The notes beneath the pieces were generated by a model. The model did not search any database and was not told the origin of the DNA. It worked only from the letters and a program-made list of their open reading frames with translations. The position numbers and the translations under genes were made by a program. Shown here in pieces: positions 1-8,842 of a stretch of DNA of 50,879 nucleotides (its first letter is position 1; every line of letters starts with the position of its first letter). The stretch lies in contig CAZVUD010000006.1 of the NCBI GenBank assembly GCA_964629615.1, positions 1 through 50,879 on the forward strand. Direction: 5' to 3'. The stretch is from SVTX01 sp964629615 (GTDB lineage: Bacteria > Bacillota > Clostridia > Oscillospirales > CAG-272).

Positions 1-21
1 TTCAGTAATGTTGTTTTTCAT
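1..21 (-). CDS. Start of an unidentified gene (partial)
   Basis: Only the first seven codons (MKNNITE) are inside the window. The start is supported by a good GGGAGG ribosome binding site at about 31-37 read on the minus strand, followed by an A/T-rich spacer. It lies downstream of oppA in the same direction, but a strong hairpin terminator and a long palindrome separate the two. Too little is present to name a product. Confidence 0.55.
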
Positions 22-198
22 AATAAAAACCTCCCTTTGTTTTTGTGCCTTTAGGCACGGTATTTTTTGCATTTGGTTTCAGCTTGATGATGGTGCTTGA
101 TGTCGTGTTGGGATAAGGATCAAGGCAATCGAAAAAGCTTTTATCTCATACGTAATCTTATTTTCAATATCATCATTTCTTTTTAATTCAGATATAAA

Positions 199-233
199 AA
201 TCGGCAGAGGAAAAATTCCTCTGCCGATTTTTT
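199..233 (-). terminator. Rho-independent terminator after oppA
   Basis: A 12-bp perfect stem, TCGGCAGAGGAA / TTCCTCTGCCGA, with a 3-nt loop. It has a run of T on both sides, so it can work in either direction. It sits about 50 bp beyond the oppA stop codon and probably ends the opp transcript. Confidence 0.85.
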
Positions 234-239
234 GTATGC

Positions 240-265
240 GCTGTATGCCGCATGCGGCATACAGC
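240..265. repeat. 26-bp perfect palindrome after oppA
   Basis: GCTGTATGCCGCA is followed immediately by its exact reverse complement, with no loop. It lies between the oppA stop codon and the terminator. It has no T-run of its own, so it may be an mRNA-stabilising 3' hairpin or a protein site. Confidence 0.7.
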
Positions 266-283
266 TTTCATATTTTATAAAGA

Positions 284-2053
284 TCACTTCTTGAGGTTGT
301 AATACTTTTCAAGTATTTCGATACCCTTCTTGTAGTTCTCTTCCTGTGCCTCTTCGCTTGTGTTGTAGTAGCCGTCATAGCCATCGTTGTCGCCTGCATT
401 CTGGTAGAATTCCTTACCGTCAGCATCTGTCATACCCATAGCAACGAAGGAGGATGCGGGCACCTGTCCACCCTGTGCAACGTCTTCTACAAGGCTGTTA
501 CGGTCGATGAGGAGTCCGATAGCCTTTCTGATCTCCTGCTGTGCCTTTTCAAGCTCAACGCCTGTAAGGCTTGTGCCGGGAAGGAGATTTTCATTGATGT
601 TCCAACATACATAGTAAGTACCGATCTGACCTACGATCTTAAACTCATCAGGATTGTTCTTCTTGAGGTTGGAGATCTCGTTTGTAGGAACATCGTCGAT
701 GAACTGCCAGTCACCGTTCTTGAAGTTTGTAAGCATGTTGTTTGTATCGTCGGAGAGATAGAAGTTGAGCTTGTTCATGGTAACGTTTGCGTTATCATAG
801 TAGTTGCCATTCTTCTCCATTACGATAAGGCTGTTGTGATTCCACTGTGTAAGCTTGTAAGGACCATTGGAAATGTAAGTATCTACATTTGTAGCCCATG
901 TACCGTTAGTATCACCGCGGTTGGAGCTGTGTACAGGGAAGTATGTCGGGAATGCAAGAAGCTCATTCCAATAAGGAACAGTATTTGCAAGTGTAACCTT
1001 AAGTGTCTTAGCGTCAACTGCTTCAACTGCGAGATCGTCTGTGCCGTAGCCCTTAACTACCTCGAACATGTAGCCGTAGTCTGCACCAAGCTCTGCGGAT
1101 GCAGCTCTCTTCCAGGATGCTGCGAAGTCTTCAGCTGTAACTGCATCGCCGTTGCTCCACTTGGAATCCTTAAGAGTGTATGTGTAAGTAAGTGTACCGT
1201 CGTCATTTGTAACAGGCTCTACGAGCTCTTCAGCAAGGTCGGGAGCGATAACGAGGTTGCCGTTTGCATCCTGTGACCACTTTGCAAGACCTGCGAAAAG
1301 GTGAGCAAGCATTGTAGCACCGTCAACTGCACTGTTGAGTGCGGGGTCGATAGTCTGGGGCTCAGAAGCCAAGCATACGCTTATAGCATCTGTATTGCCG
1401 TTATACTTTGTCTGCATGAAGTACTTGTATCCGAGAGGGTTGGAGTAGAATCCTTCAACGCCCTTATTGATCATAAAGAGGTCTGTGTAGAAGTACAGAG
1501 GAACGATACAACCTGTATCCATAAGCATATCCTCTGCAACGTGCATCATGCCGTAGCGCTTTGTATTATCCGTGCAGGATTTGATCTTGGAAATAAGAAC
1601 ATCATATGTTTCTGCCCATGTTCCGTTCTCAACCTTAACATCATAACCGAATTCTGTAAGATCGAGGTTATACATCTTAAGAGAAGCATGTGCGCCCTTA
1701 CCGAACTGAACGTCATTGTTACCCGAATTAGATGTCCACATATCAAGGAAGCAGATAGGATCGTTATAGTCAGCAACCCAACCGTTACGAGCTATTGAAT
1801 AGTCGCCGTTCTTTCTTGTTTCAAGGAACGTGTTCCACTCCTGGTTCTGGAGATCGATATTCAAGCCTGCATTCTTGATTACACCCTGAATAAACTCACC
1901 GATAGCCTTATGGGAATCGCTTGTGTTGTAAAGGTATGTGAGAGAGGGAGGATTTACCTTACCGTCTTCACCGGACTGGTCTTTGGGATCTGAGCAAGCT
2001 ACAAGGCTCACCATCATAAGTCCCGCTAAAAGAAGTGCAAAAAACTTTTTCAT
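284..2053 (-). CDS. oppA: Oligopeptide-binding lipoprotein OppA, circularly permuted
   Basis: Extracytoplasmic peptide-binding protein (SBP_bac_5 family) of the adjacent Opp transporter; 589 aa. It has a lipoprotein signal ending in LVAC (Cys20), so it is predicted to be membrane-anchored. The order of the mature part is unusual. Residues about 37-216 carry motifs that normally form the C-terminal third of clostridial OppA: LTYLYNTSDSHKAIGEF, GWVADYNDPICFLDMWTS at 91-108, HVAEDMLMDTG at 171-181, and NPLGYKYFMQTK at 205-216. Residues about 219-589 carry the normal N-terminal two thirds: LASEPQTIDPALNSAVDG at 228-245, SNGDAVTAEDFAASWKRA at 300-317, and IRKAIGLLIDRNS at 508-520. The old termini are joined near residues 216-219 and the new ends lie in the linker after KYYN. 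The reading frame is open throughout and total length is normal for the family. The binding site at the start is a GAAAGGA motif. It is the last gene of the opp operon. Confidence 0.88.
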   Translation of the reverse strand: MKKFFALLLAGLMMVSLVACSDPKDQSGEDGKVNPPSLTYLYNTSDSHKAIGEFIQGVIKNAGLNIDLQNQEWNTFLETRKNGDYSIARNGWVADYNDPICFLDMWTSNSGNNDVQFGKGAHASLKMYNLDLTEFGYDVKVENGTWAETYDVLISKIKSCTDNTKRYGMMHVAEDMLMDTGCIVPLYFYTDLFMINKGVEGFYSNPLGYKYFMQTKYNGNTDAISVCLASEPQTIDPALNSAVDGATMLAHLFAGLAKWSQDANGNLVIAPDLAEELVEPVTNDDGTLTYTYTLKDSKWSNGDAVTAEDFAASWKRAASAELGADYGYMFEVVKGYGTDDLAVEAVDAKTLKVTLANTVPYWNELLAFPTYFPVHSSNRGDTNGTWATNVDTYISNGPYKLTQWNHNSLIVMEKNGNYYDNANVTMNKLNFYLSDDTNNMLTNFKNGDWQFIDDVPTNEISNLKKNNPDEFKIVGQIGTYYVCWNINENLLPGTSLTGVELEKAQQEIRKAIGLLIDRNSLVEDVAQGGQVPASSFVAMGMTDADGKEFYQNAGDNDGYDGYYNTSEEAQEENYKKGIEILEKYYNLKK

Positions 2054-2128
2054 AATGTCTTTTTTCCTTTCATATTTTTATTAACGCCTCAAATGAGGAA
2101 TTGATACATAAAATGCTTATGCTTTGTG

Positions 2129-3133
2129 TCAGTTGATATCGTCCTTGTTATGACAAGCAACGAAATGACCGCTTGATACCTCTTTAAATTCAGGCATCTC
2201 GCACGCGCATTGCTCTGTCGCATATGCGCACCTTGTTCTGAATGGACATCCGGACGGAGCATTCAAGGGACTGGGAATATCTCCTGTAAGAGCTATCCTC
2301 TGATTTGATCTCGCGATCTTCGGATCGGGGATCGGAACTGCCGACATAAGTGCCTTTGAATAGGGATGCAACGGATGATTGTATATCTCGTCAGCGTCTG
2401 CAAGCTCTACCATCTTTCCGAGGTACATTACCGCTATTCTGTTGCTTATATGTCTTACTACGAGCAGGTCGTGTGCAATAAACAGATACGTCAGCCCCAT
2501 CTTTTCCTGAAGCTCGCCGAACATGTTTATTACCTGCGCCTGTATCGACACATCAAGTGCAGATACCGGCTCATCACACACTATGAAATCCGGGTCTACC
2601 GCAAGAGCTCTCGCAATACCTATCCTCTGTCTTTGACCGCCCGAAAACTCGTGTGCGTATCTTGAGGCATGCTCACTGTTGAGTCCTACGTGTCCCATAA
2701 GATCAAGGATCTTCTGCCGCCTTTCCTCCTTGCTTGAATAAAGCTTATGGATGTCAAGCGGTTCGCCTATGATATCCGACACGGTCATTCTCGGATTGAG
2801 TGATGAATACGGGTCTTGGAATACCATGGTAGCTTTTTTTCTGAATTCCTTGATATCTTGCTTTGTCTTCAGCAGCTTGCCGTTGTAGTAGACCTCACCT
2901 CCTGTGGGCTTATACAAATGCAAGAGCGTTCTTCCGACGGTGGTCTTGCCGCATCCTGACTCTCCTACAAGTCCGAGCGTTTCTCCCTTTTTTATGGAGA
3001 ATGACACTCCGTCTACCGCCTTAAGCGGCTTTGTTTTTATTCCTCCGACATTGATATCGAAGTATTCCTTGAGGTTCTTTACCTCTATAAGGGGTGTTTC
3101 GGAGGAAACTGTATCTTTTATGATGTCACTCAT
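2129..3133 (-). CDS. oppF: Oligopeptide ABC transporter ATP-binding protein OppF
   Basis: One of the two cytoplasmic ATPases powering peptide import. Visible motifs: Walker A GESGCGKT, signature FSGGQRQR, Walker B FIVCDEPVSALD, the switch His in IAHD, and the C-terminal oligopeptide-transporter extension with PSGCPFRTRC. The frame is open further upstream, but the start at MSDIIKD is preferred because AGGAGG lies 8-9 nt before it. With this start the gene overlaps the oppD stop by 8 nt (ATGAGTGA), indicating translational coupling. 334 aa, a usual length. Confidence 0.93.
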   Translation of the reverse strand: MSDIIKDTVSSETPLIEVKNLKEYFDINVGGIKTKPLKAVDGVSFSIKKGETLGLVGESGCGKTTVGRTLLHLYKPTGGEVYYNGKLLKTKQDIKEFRKKATMVFQDPYSSLNPRMTVSDIIGEPLDIHKLYSSKEERRQKILDLMGHVGLNSEHASRYAHEFSGGQRQRIGIARALAVDPDFIVCDEPVSALDVSIQAQVINMFGELQEKMGLTYLFIAHDLLVVRHISNRIAVMYLGKMVELADADEIYNHPLHPYSKALMSAVPIPDPKIARSNQRIALTGDIPSPLNAPSGCPFRTRCAYATEQCACEMPEFKEVSSGHFVACHNKDDIN

Positions 3134-4187
3134 CTGTTTCTCCTCCTTCTTCATCATCCTGTATAGCTATATGCGTAGCGGCTCTGGAAAGCTTAAGATC
3201 GAGGGTACCGTTCTTGATATGATCTCTTACGTTAAGCCAGCAGGTAGCAAAATGCTTATCGTTTATAATACGCGAGTCGGGGGACTCTCTTAAGCATATC
3301 TTCATAGCCTGTTCGCAACGCGGTGCAAAGGGACATCCCTTTGGCATATTAAGAAGGTCTATCGGTGTTCCCGAAATGGGCTGAAGCCTCTTTCCTGCGG
3401 AATCTGCCGTGGGAATGGATCTCATAAGACCCTTCGTATACTCATGGCAAGGATTGTAGAATATCTCATCTGCAGTTCCCTGCTCGCATATAGATCCTGC
3501 GTACATAACGACCACCTCATCACACATCTGGGCAACTACGCCAAGGTCATGTGTGATAAGTATTATTGCCATTCCAAGCTGCTTTTGAAGTGAGCTCATA
3601 AGCTCAAGTATCTGAGCTTGAATAGTAACGTCAAGCGCCGTTGTGGGTTCGTCTGCAATAAGGATATCAGGCTCGCAGGCAAGTGCCATCGCGATAACTA
3701 TCCTCTGTCGCATACCTCCTGAAAATTCGAACGGATATTGTTTCATTCTCTTTTCAGGCTCATTTATGTTTACGAGCTTGAGCATTTCAACCGCTCTCTC
3801 GTACGCTTGCTTTTTGTTTCTGCCCGTGTGGAGCAATATTGCCTCCATGAGCTGATGACCTATCGTATAGGTGGGATTGAGCGAGGTCATCGGATCCTGG
3901 AATATTATAGCTATCCTGTTTCCTCTGACATGCCGCATCATTTTTTCTCCCGATCCCACAAGCTCAACGCCGTCAAGCTTTATTGAGGATCCGGGAAGTA
4001 TTTTTGCGGAGGGAGCAAGTATCTGCATTATCGAATAAGCGGTTGCGGATTTTCCCGATCCCGACTCACCAACGATGCCAAGCACGCCGCCTCTGTCGAG
4101 GTTAAAGGAAATTCCGTTGATCGCCTTGACCTCTCCCGCATCTGTGAAGAAGGACGTTCGCAGATCTTTTACTTCAAGTAAAGCCAT
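3126..4187 (-). CDS. oppD: Oligopeptide ABC transporter ATP-binding protein OppD
   Basis: Partner ATPase of OppF; 353 aa. Motifs: Walker A GESGSGKS, Q-loop IIFQDPMTSLNP, signature FSGGMRQR, Walker B ILIADEPTTALD, switch LITHD, and the C-terminal oligo_HPY element GCPFAPRC. The cysteines in this tail are typical of OppD/DppD. An AAAGGAGG site lies 8 nt before the ATG. It sits between oppC and oppF in a tight operon. Confidence 0.94.
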   Translation of the reverse strand: MALLEVKDLRTSFFTDAGEVKAINGISFNLDRGGVLGIVGESGSGKSATAYSIMQILAPSAKILPGSSIKLDGVELVGSGEKMMRHVRGNRIAIIFQDPMTSLNPTYTIGHQLMEAILLHTGRNKKQAYERAVEMLKLVNINEPEKRMKQYPFEFSGGMRQRIVIAMALACEPDILIADEPTTALDVTIQAQILELMSSLQKQLGMAIILITHDLGVVAQMCDEVVVMYAGSICEQGTADEIFYNPCHEYTKGLMRSIPTADSAGKRLQPISGTPIDLLNMPKGCPFAPRCEQAMKICLRESPDSRIINDKHFATCWLNVRDHIKNGTLDLKLSRAATHIAIQDDEEGGETDE

Positions 4188-4206
4188 AAAATGTACCTCC
4201 TTTACA

Positions 4207-5271
4207 TTATTTATTCAGCTTCGGGTCGAACGCGTCACGCAGACCGTCGCCGAAAAGATTGAGCGATAAAACTATCAGCGATATTACTACTGCAGGTATC
4301 ACAAGTCTGTATGCATATGATGTGATACCGTTGAGAGCATCAGATGCAAGCGATCCCAGCGATGGCATGGGAGCGTTTACTCCAAGTCCCAAAAATGAAA
4401 GGTAGCTTTCCGTAAATATCGCACTCGGTATCTGCAGTGCCGTAGATATTATAACTACGCTTATGCAGTTTGGTATAAGGTGCTTTCTTATGATCCACGA
4501 TGCCTTAGCACCCGATGCCTTAGCCGATAGAACGTATTCCTGCTCTCTGAGTGAAAGTATCTGACCTCTTATAAGTCGTGCCATTGATACCCAATACAGA
4601 AGCGCGAACACTATAAACAAGCTTATGATATTACTACCCACCTTTTCAAGAGCAGTTCCGCTTATGACCGCCTTCATTCTCTCTCCGAGCACCGCCGCAA
4701 GTAATATTACCATGAGCATATCCGGCAGAGAGTATATAACATCTACGACTCGCATGATATACAGATCGACCTTACCACCGCAATATCCTGCTATCGAGCC
4801 TACGAGAAGTCCGACTATAAGAACTATTATACTTGCGAAAAATCCAACTGTGAGGGATATTCTCGTGCCGTAAACTATTCTTATAAAATAGTCACGTCCG
4901 AGAGAGTCTGTTCCGAACACATGCGGGAACACCTTTTCGCCTGCAGCTATCATCTCCTGCTCTGTTTCGCCGTATTCAAAGGGCTTAAGATTATAGTAGC
5001 TTGAGTCTACCCTTCCGTACTTTCCTATTCCGAGCTGCTGATCGTATTCGTAAGGCCAGAACATGGGAATAAATATGCACGATAGGGTGATCGCAACTAT
5101 AACGAAAAAGCTTATAGTTGCTATTTTATTTTTAAGCAGTCGCTTAACGCCGTCCTTAAAGAATGTTGAGGAGGGTCGCATCGAAACGAGATATTCTTTT
5201 TCGGAATCCGTTGCCGGAAGAAAAGCGTCTGCATCGAAATGTCCTGTTAAAAATCGTTTTTTCTTTTCCAT
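4207..5271 (-). CDS. oppC: Oligopeptide ABC transporter permease OppC
   Basis: Inner-membrane permease subunit that pairs with OppB. The N-terminus has the OppC_N helix (about residues 40-65), a periplasmic loop and then a BPD_transp_1 domain with five helices. The cytoplasmic EAA loop reads EYVLSAKASGAKASWIIRKH and contacts the ATPases. The open frame extends to 5292, but the ATG at 5271 (MEKKKRFL) has AAGGAGA at the correct distance, giving 354 aa and a 13-bp gap from the oppB stop. Confidence 0.93.
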   Translation of the reverse strand: MEKKKRFLTGHFDADAFLPATDSEKEYLVSMRPSSTFFKDGVKRLLKNKIATISFFVIVAITLSCIFIPMFWPYEYDQQLGIGKYGRVDSSYYNLKPFEYGETEQEMIAAGEKVFPHVFGTDSLGRDYFIRIVYGTRISLTVGFFASIIVLIVGLLVGSIAGYCGGKVDLYIMRVVDVIYSLPDMLMVILLAAVLGERMKAVISGTALEKVGSNIISLFIVFALLYWVSMARLIRGQILSLREQEYVLSAKASGAKASWIIRKHLIPNCISVVIISTALQIPSAIFTESYLSFLGLGVNAPMPSLGSLASDALNGITSYAYRLVIPAVVISLIVLSLNLFGDGLRDAFDPKLNK

Positions 5272-5284
5272 TATATATCTCCTT

Positions 5285-6214
5285 TTATTCAAGCGAGATC
5301 CTCGGGTCTACCACCTTATAAAGGATATCACCGATAAGGTTCATTATAACTATCAGGCTGGCAAGCACGATAGTAGTACCCATGATGAGTGTGTAATCAC
5401 GGTTGATTATGCTGTTTACGAAATCCCTTCCTACACCGGGAACTGCAAATATCTTTTCAACTACGAGCGATCCTGTAACGATATATGCAAGCATGGGTCC
5501 GAAGTATGTGATAACGGGGATGAGGGAGTTCTTTAAGGCATGACCGAATATGATCTTTACCTTAGAAACGCCCTTTGCCTTAGCGGTAGTAACGTAATCC
5601 TGACCGAGAACATCCAGCATGGACGAGCGTGTCAATCTTGTTATATGAGCCGTGGGATAAAGTGCGAGGGTTATAACGGGAAGCACGAGTCCTGCGCTCG
5701 TCGTGCCGTTGGCAGGCAGCCAATTCAGCTTTTGAGCAAACACAAGGAGCAGCAAGGTTCCCATTATGAAGCTTGGCATGGAAATGAAAGCCGTGGTGAC
5801 TACCATTATCACTCTGTCGATTATCTTGTTTCTCTTCAGAGCAGCTATTGCACCGAGCACCACACCTGTTACAAGTGCTGTAACTGCGGCTATCACACCG
5901 AGCTTAAGCGAGGTCTTCATGCCGTCTGCTATGATCTCGGTAACTTCTCTTCCCTTGAGCTTAAGGGAGGGTCCGAAATCAAATTTTGTAACTATATTTT
6001 TTAAGTAAGTGACGTATTGTTCAAATACAGGTCTGTCAAGTCCGAATTTTGCTTCAAGTGCAGCCTTTGCCTCGGGCGTCATCGCCTTTTCGCTGTTGAA
6101 CGGTCCGCCCGGTACAGCGCGAGAAACAAAGAAGGTAATTGTGATAACTATCCATATAGTCAATACAGCAAGCAGTATCCTTTTAAGTATATAAAACAGT
6201 GTTTTAGAATTCAT
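5285..6214 (-). CDS. oppB: Oligopeptide ABC transporter permease OppB
   Basis: First gene of the opp operon; 309 aa, the usual size. It shows an N-terminal membrane helix followed by the family motif RAVPGGPF, then a BPD_transp_1 domain with the EAA loop DYVTTAKAKGVSKVKIIFGH. An AGAAAGGA binding site precedes the ATG. A leader of about 100 nt separates it from a consensus promoter at 6320-6348. Together with OppC it forms the peptide channel. Confidence 0.94.
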   Translation of the reverse strand: MNSKTLFYILKRILLAVLTIWIVITITFFVSRAVPGGPFNSEKAMTPEAKAALEAKFGLDRPVFEQYVTYLKNIVTKFDFGPSLKLKGREVTEIIADGMKTSLKLGVIAAVTALVTGVVLGAIAALKRNKIIDRVIMVVTTAFISMPSFIMGTLLLLVFAQKLNWLPANGTTSAGLVLPVITLALYPTAHITRLTRSSMLDVLGQDYVTTAKAKGVSKVKIIFGHALKNSLIPVITYFGPMLAYIVTGSLVVEKIFAVPGVGRDFVNSIINRDYTLIMGTTIVLASLIVIMNLIGDILYKVVDPRISLE

Positions 6215-6319
6215 ATCACTTTTTCCTTTCTGTTATCGTTCGCGACCAAGGTCGTATACATACATTATATGTTATGCGCCGATACCTTGCTTTTGCAAGA
6301 AATGTAATAAAGTATGGTC

Positions 6320-6348
6320 ATTATAGCACATATAGTTTTGATTGTCAA
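6320..6348 (-). promoter_or_regulatory. Sigma-A promoter of the opp operon
   Basis: On the minus strand TTGACA (6343-6348), a 17-bp spacer and TATAAT (6320-6325) are perfect consensus. A TGC immediately before the -10 makes it an extended -10 promoter. Transcription should start near 6313. Confidence 0.88.
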
Positions 6349-6618
6349 GGGTTTTTACGAAAAAAATGCAATTTTTTTATTCCAAACTTGTAAAAATTTT
6401 AATGTTAAGTCAATATTATGACATTTGATGTACTTTTTTGTCATTTTAAATTTAATATTTTTTCAAAAATGTTGCCAAAATTGCATTTTAAAGCTTCATG
6501 CTCCGCAATTTTCAACAATTATCAATTTTTTGCTTTATTGCTTTAATGCAGTGAATTTTGCACAAAAAGAATTTTTTCTTGCATTTTCTTTATCAGTTTA
6601 AAGCATTAAAACGTAAAA
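6349..6618. other. AT-rich gene-free spacer upstream of opp
   Basis: About 270 bp of very AT-rich DNA between the opp promoter and the terminator of the upstream lipoprotein gene. No gene, RNA or convincing operator was recognised. The short frames here have no ribosome binding sites. Confidence 0.6.
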
Positions 6619-6667
6619 ATGAAGGATATCCGCCTCCGTGCAATGCGCGAAGGCGGATATCCTTCAT
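6619..6667 (-). terminator. Hairpin terminator after the lipoprotein gene
   Basis: A perfect 17-bp stem (ATGAAGGATATCCGCCT and its reverse complement) around a 15-nt loop. On the minus strand it is followed by a broken T-run. It lies 16 bp after the stop codon of the lipoprotein gene. Confidence 0.8.
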
Positions 6668-6682
6668 ATTAGTTATAAAATA

Positions 6683-8302
6683 TCAGTTTTTTTCAAAAGA
6701 ATCTATCGGATTCTTCACAGCCTCATTCAAAGCATTCTCAACAGTAGCATCAAGAGTGGGCAATGTTATATTCTCATTTGTGTACTCTATATGACCTATC
6801 AGCTCCATAGCATCCTCGCCCTTGCTTGCGAATTCCTCGCTTCCGGGGTTTCTGGAATACTCATTGTAATATTTCATGGAAATATCAGCCTTATATGCAG
6901 CTGTTGTCTTTACGCTTGCGGCGATCTCGGTCGTTTCAACACTGTAAACATCCTTTTTCGTCTTTCCGGAGTCATAGAATGTTTCGCAATATTCTTCTGT
7001 ATGAGCGTAGATATCAGCAGACATTACCGTAGCATTTTCAGAGCCAAGCTTTGAAAGATCCATAGAAGCAGTACCGTTCACCTTTGTGATCTCAGTATTT
7101 ATTCTGTATCCGGATTCTGTATTACCCACAGAAGAATCGATGTGTGATCCGCCGATGATTCCGCCATTGCTCGATCCGCCGCCCATAATGATAGTATCAT
7201 ACAGACCTTCTTTGACTTCCTTGTTTATTATATCAATATCCAAAGCCACATCAAATCCGCAGACAGTATTCTCATTATAGATGAGATTAAGGTCGCACAT
7301 GATCTTGTTTACGTGATCATCGTCATTTGCCTTGTATTCAATGTTTACATATTCTCTCTTGATACCGTACTCAAGCTCAAGCTTTATGTAGCCAAAGGGA
7401 GCCTCAGTCTCAGCGCCGATAGCCTGTGCCACCTTGTCGCCGTTTGCATTCAGCTTAATGCCCATGGTCTCTACGACCTCATAATTAACTACATAGTAGA
7501 TCTCAAAATCAACAGACGAGATGACCTTCTTTACAAGATCCATGATCTCGTTTACCTGCTCTTCAACATCGCTTGTGATCTCGTTACCGTTATTCTTCAT
7601 AGCATCGATAACACTCTCCATTGTAGTGTCAAGCATGCTAATAAAGAATTCGCTTGAAAGCACGAATTTTCCGTCTTTATATGTGAAATTCTCAGCCTTG
7701 AGCTTAGGAAGCTTAAGATCCTCAGGATTCATATCAGAGCCGATAGTGGATGTTATGGAATCAAGCGCATTATCAGTAGACGCACTGATAAGCTTTTCAA
7801 GATCGATGGCAGTAGCAGTATCTACATTTACCTTGCCATCAGCCTTGCTCCAAACAACAGCAGCAGCTACGAGAGAATCCGTGATCTTTGCATCAATGCC
7901 TGCGCACTCGCCTTCAACATCAGCCTCAAAGTGGAAATTATTGTCCTTTATAACAGCATTTCCGCTCATAGTACCGTTGTCTTCACCGTTTTGCTTTACA
8001 CTGAGGCTTCCGTCAAGCTTGCCTGACAGCTTACCGAGTTCCTTTATAGCACCCGCGTAATCAGTTTCATCATAGATATTCTCCATCATTTTGAGCATAT
8101 CAGCAAAGGTCTCGCCCTTGTTGAGCTCAGATATGAGCTTCTCCAGATTTTTGTCGGGATCGTTATCCTTCTGGATCTCGTTGCCGTTTGAAGTATCTTC
8201 AGGCTCTCTCTGCTGATCTTCATTGCCAAGGCAGGATGTGAGTACCAAGGAAAGACAGATCAAGATGCACATAAAAATAAGTATTCCGGATCTTTTCTTC
8301 AT
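6683..8302 (-). CDS. Lipoprotein of unknown function
   Basis: 539-aa predicted lipoprotein. The signal peptide ends in the lipobox LTSC, followed by an acidic, Asn/Glu-rich linker (GNEDQQREPEDTSNGNE). The rest is soluble and rich in alternating beta-type segments with many Asp and Lys residues; a Gly/Ser stretch (MGGGSSNGGIIGGSH) lies in the C-terminal part. No family was recognised. The upstream frame begins at a TTG, but the ATG of MKKRSGIL is preferred because GGAG lies 9 nt upstream and a signal peptide follows directly. It is a single-gene unit between the rpsU terminator and its own terminator. No convincing promoter was found. Confidence 0.8.
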   Translation of the reverse strand: MKKRSGILIFMCILICLSLVLTSCLGNEDQQREPEDTSNGNEIQKDNDPDKNLEKLISELNKGETFADMLKMMENIYDETDYAGAIKELGKLSGKLDGSLSVKQNGEDNGTMSGNAVIKDNNFHFEADVEGECAGIDAKITDSLVAAAVVWSKADGKVNVDTATAIDLEKLISASTDNALDSITSTIGSDMNPEDLKLPKLKAENFTYKDGKFVLSSEFFISMLDTTMESVIDAMKNNGNEITSDVEEQVNEIMDLVKKVISSVDFEIYYVVNYEVVETMGIKLNANGDKVAQAIGAETEAPFGYIKLELEYGIKREYVNIEYKANDDDHVNKIMCDLNLIYNENTVCGFDVALDIDIINKEVKEGLYDTIIMGGGSSNGGIIGGSHIDSSVGNTESGYRINTEITKVNGTASMDLSKLGSENATVMSADIYAHTEEYCETFYDSGKTKKDVYSVETTEIAASVKTTAAYKADISMKYYNEYSRNPGSEEFASKGEDAMELIGHIEYTNENITLPTLDATVENALNEAVKNPIDSFEKN

Positions 8303-8467
8303 AATCTCATTCTCCAAATCAATTTATTTACAGATCAAAAAGAACTGTATTATAATTATACTTGACAATTGTTATTTTTTCTTTGCATTTCTGTTAATAA
8401 GTAGTCGATAATTATTAACATTTATTTAATTTTCAGTTCAAGTCCGACATTTATATCGAATATATCA

Positions 8468-8497
8468 AAAACCGAGGGATAAAGATCCCTCGGTTTT
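8468..8497 (-). terminator. Terminator of rpsU
   Basis: A 13-bp stem (AAAACCGAGGGAT and its complement) with a 4-nt loop lies 25 bp beyond the rpsU stop codon. It is flanked by A and T runs. Confidence 0.85.
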
Positions 8498-8521
8498 CAG
8501 ATAGCCTTTTATAAATACAAA

Positions 8522-8698
8522 TTATTTGTACTTTCTCTTGCGTGCAGCCTCAGACTTCTTCTTGCGCTTTACGCTGGGCTTTTCGTAGTGCTCTCTCTTA
8601 CGAAGCTCGGTAAGGATTCCCGAACGAGCGCACTGTCTTTTGAAGCGACGGAGTGCACTGTCAAGCGACTCGCCTTCTTTAACTTTAACTTCTGCCAT
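8522..8698 (-). CDS. rpsU: 30S ribosomal protein S21
   Basis: 58-aa basic ribosomal protein bS21 of the small subunit, which helps mRNA base pairing in initiation. Family features: MAEVKVKEGESLDSALRRFKR at the start, then REHYEKPSVKRKKK and a Lys/Arg tail. The frame is open for 14 codons upstream, but the conserved start is MAEVKV, with GGGGAGGG just before it. It is transcribed alone from a consensus promoter at 8763-8791. Confidence 0.96.
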   Translation of the reverse strand: MAEVKVKEGESLDSALRRFKRQCARSGILTELRKREHYEKPSVKRKKKSEAARKRKYK

Positions 8699-8762
8699 AT
8701 CTTTTTCCCTCCCCTCGCTTGTACAGGATATCTTGTGCATAAATTACGCACAATACTTAGTT

Positions 8763-8791
8763 ATTATACACTAAAAAAACCGTTTTGTCAA
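8763..8791 (-). promoter_or_regulatory. Sigma-A promoter of rpsU
   Basis: TTGACA (8786-8791), 17-bp spacer and TATAAT (8763-8768) on the minus strand: an exact consensus, about 65 bp before the rpsU start. Confidence 0.88.
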
Positions 8792-8842
8792 TATATTTCA
8801 AAAATATTTTGCGTATCAGTCAAAAAAACTTCGGAATATATA

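Noticed and set aside
284..2053. OppA as a frameshifted or truncated gene, or two fused different proteins
   Set aside because: The frame is open throughout, total length is normal, and both parts together supply each OppA segment once. Permutation explains this better.
8303..8467. Promoter for the lipoprotein gene in the rpsU-lipoprotein gap
   Set aside because: Minus-strand TATAAT-like sequences exist, but none has an acceptable -35 at 16-18 bp; not called.
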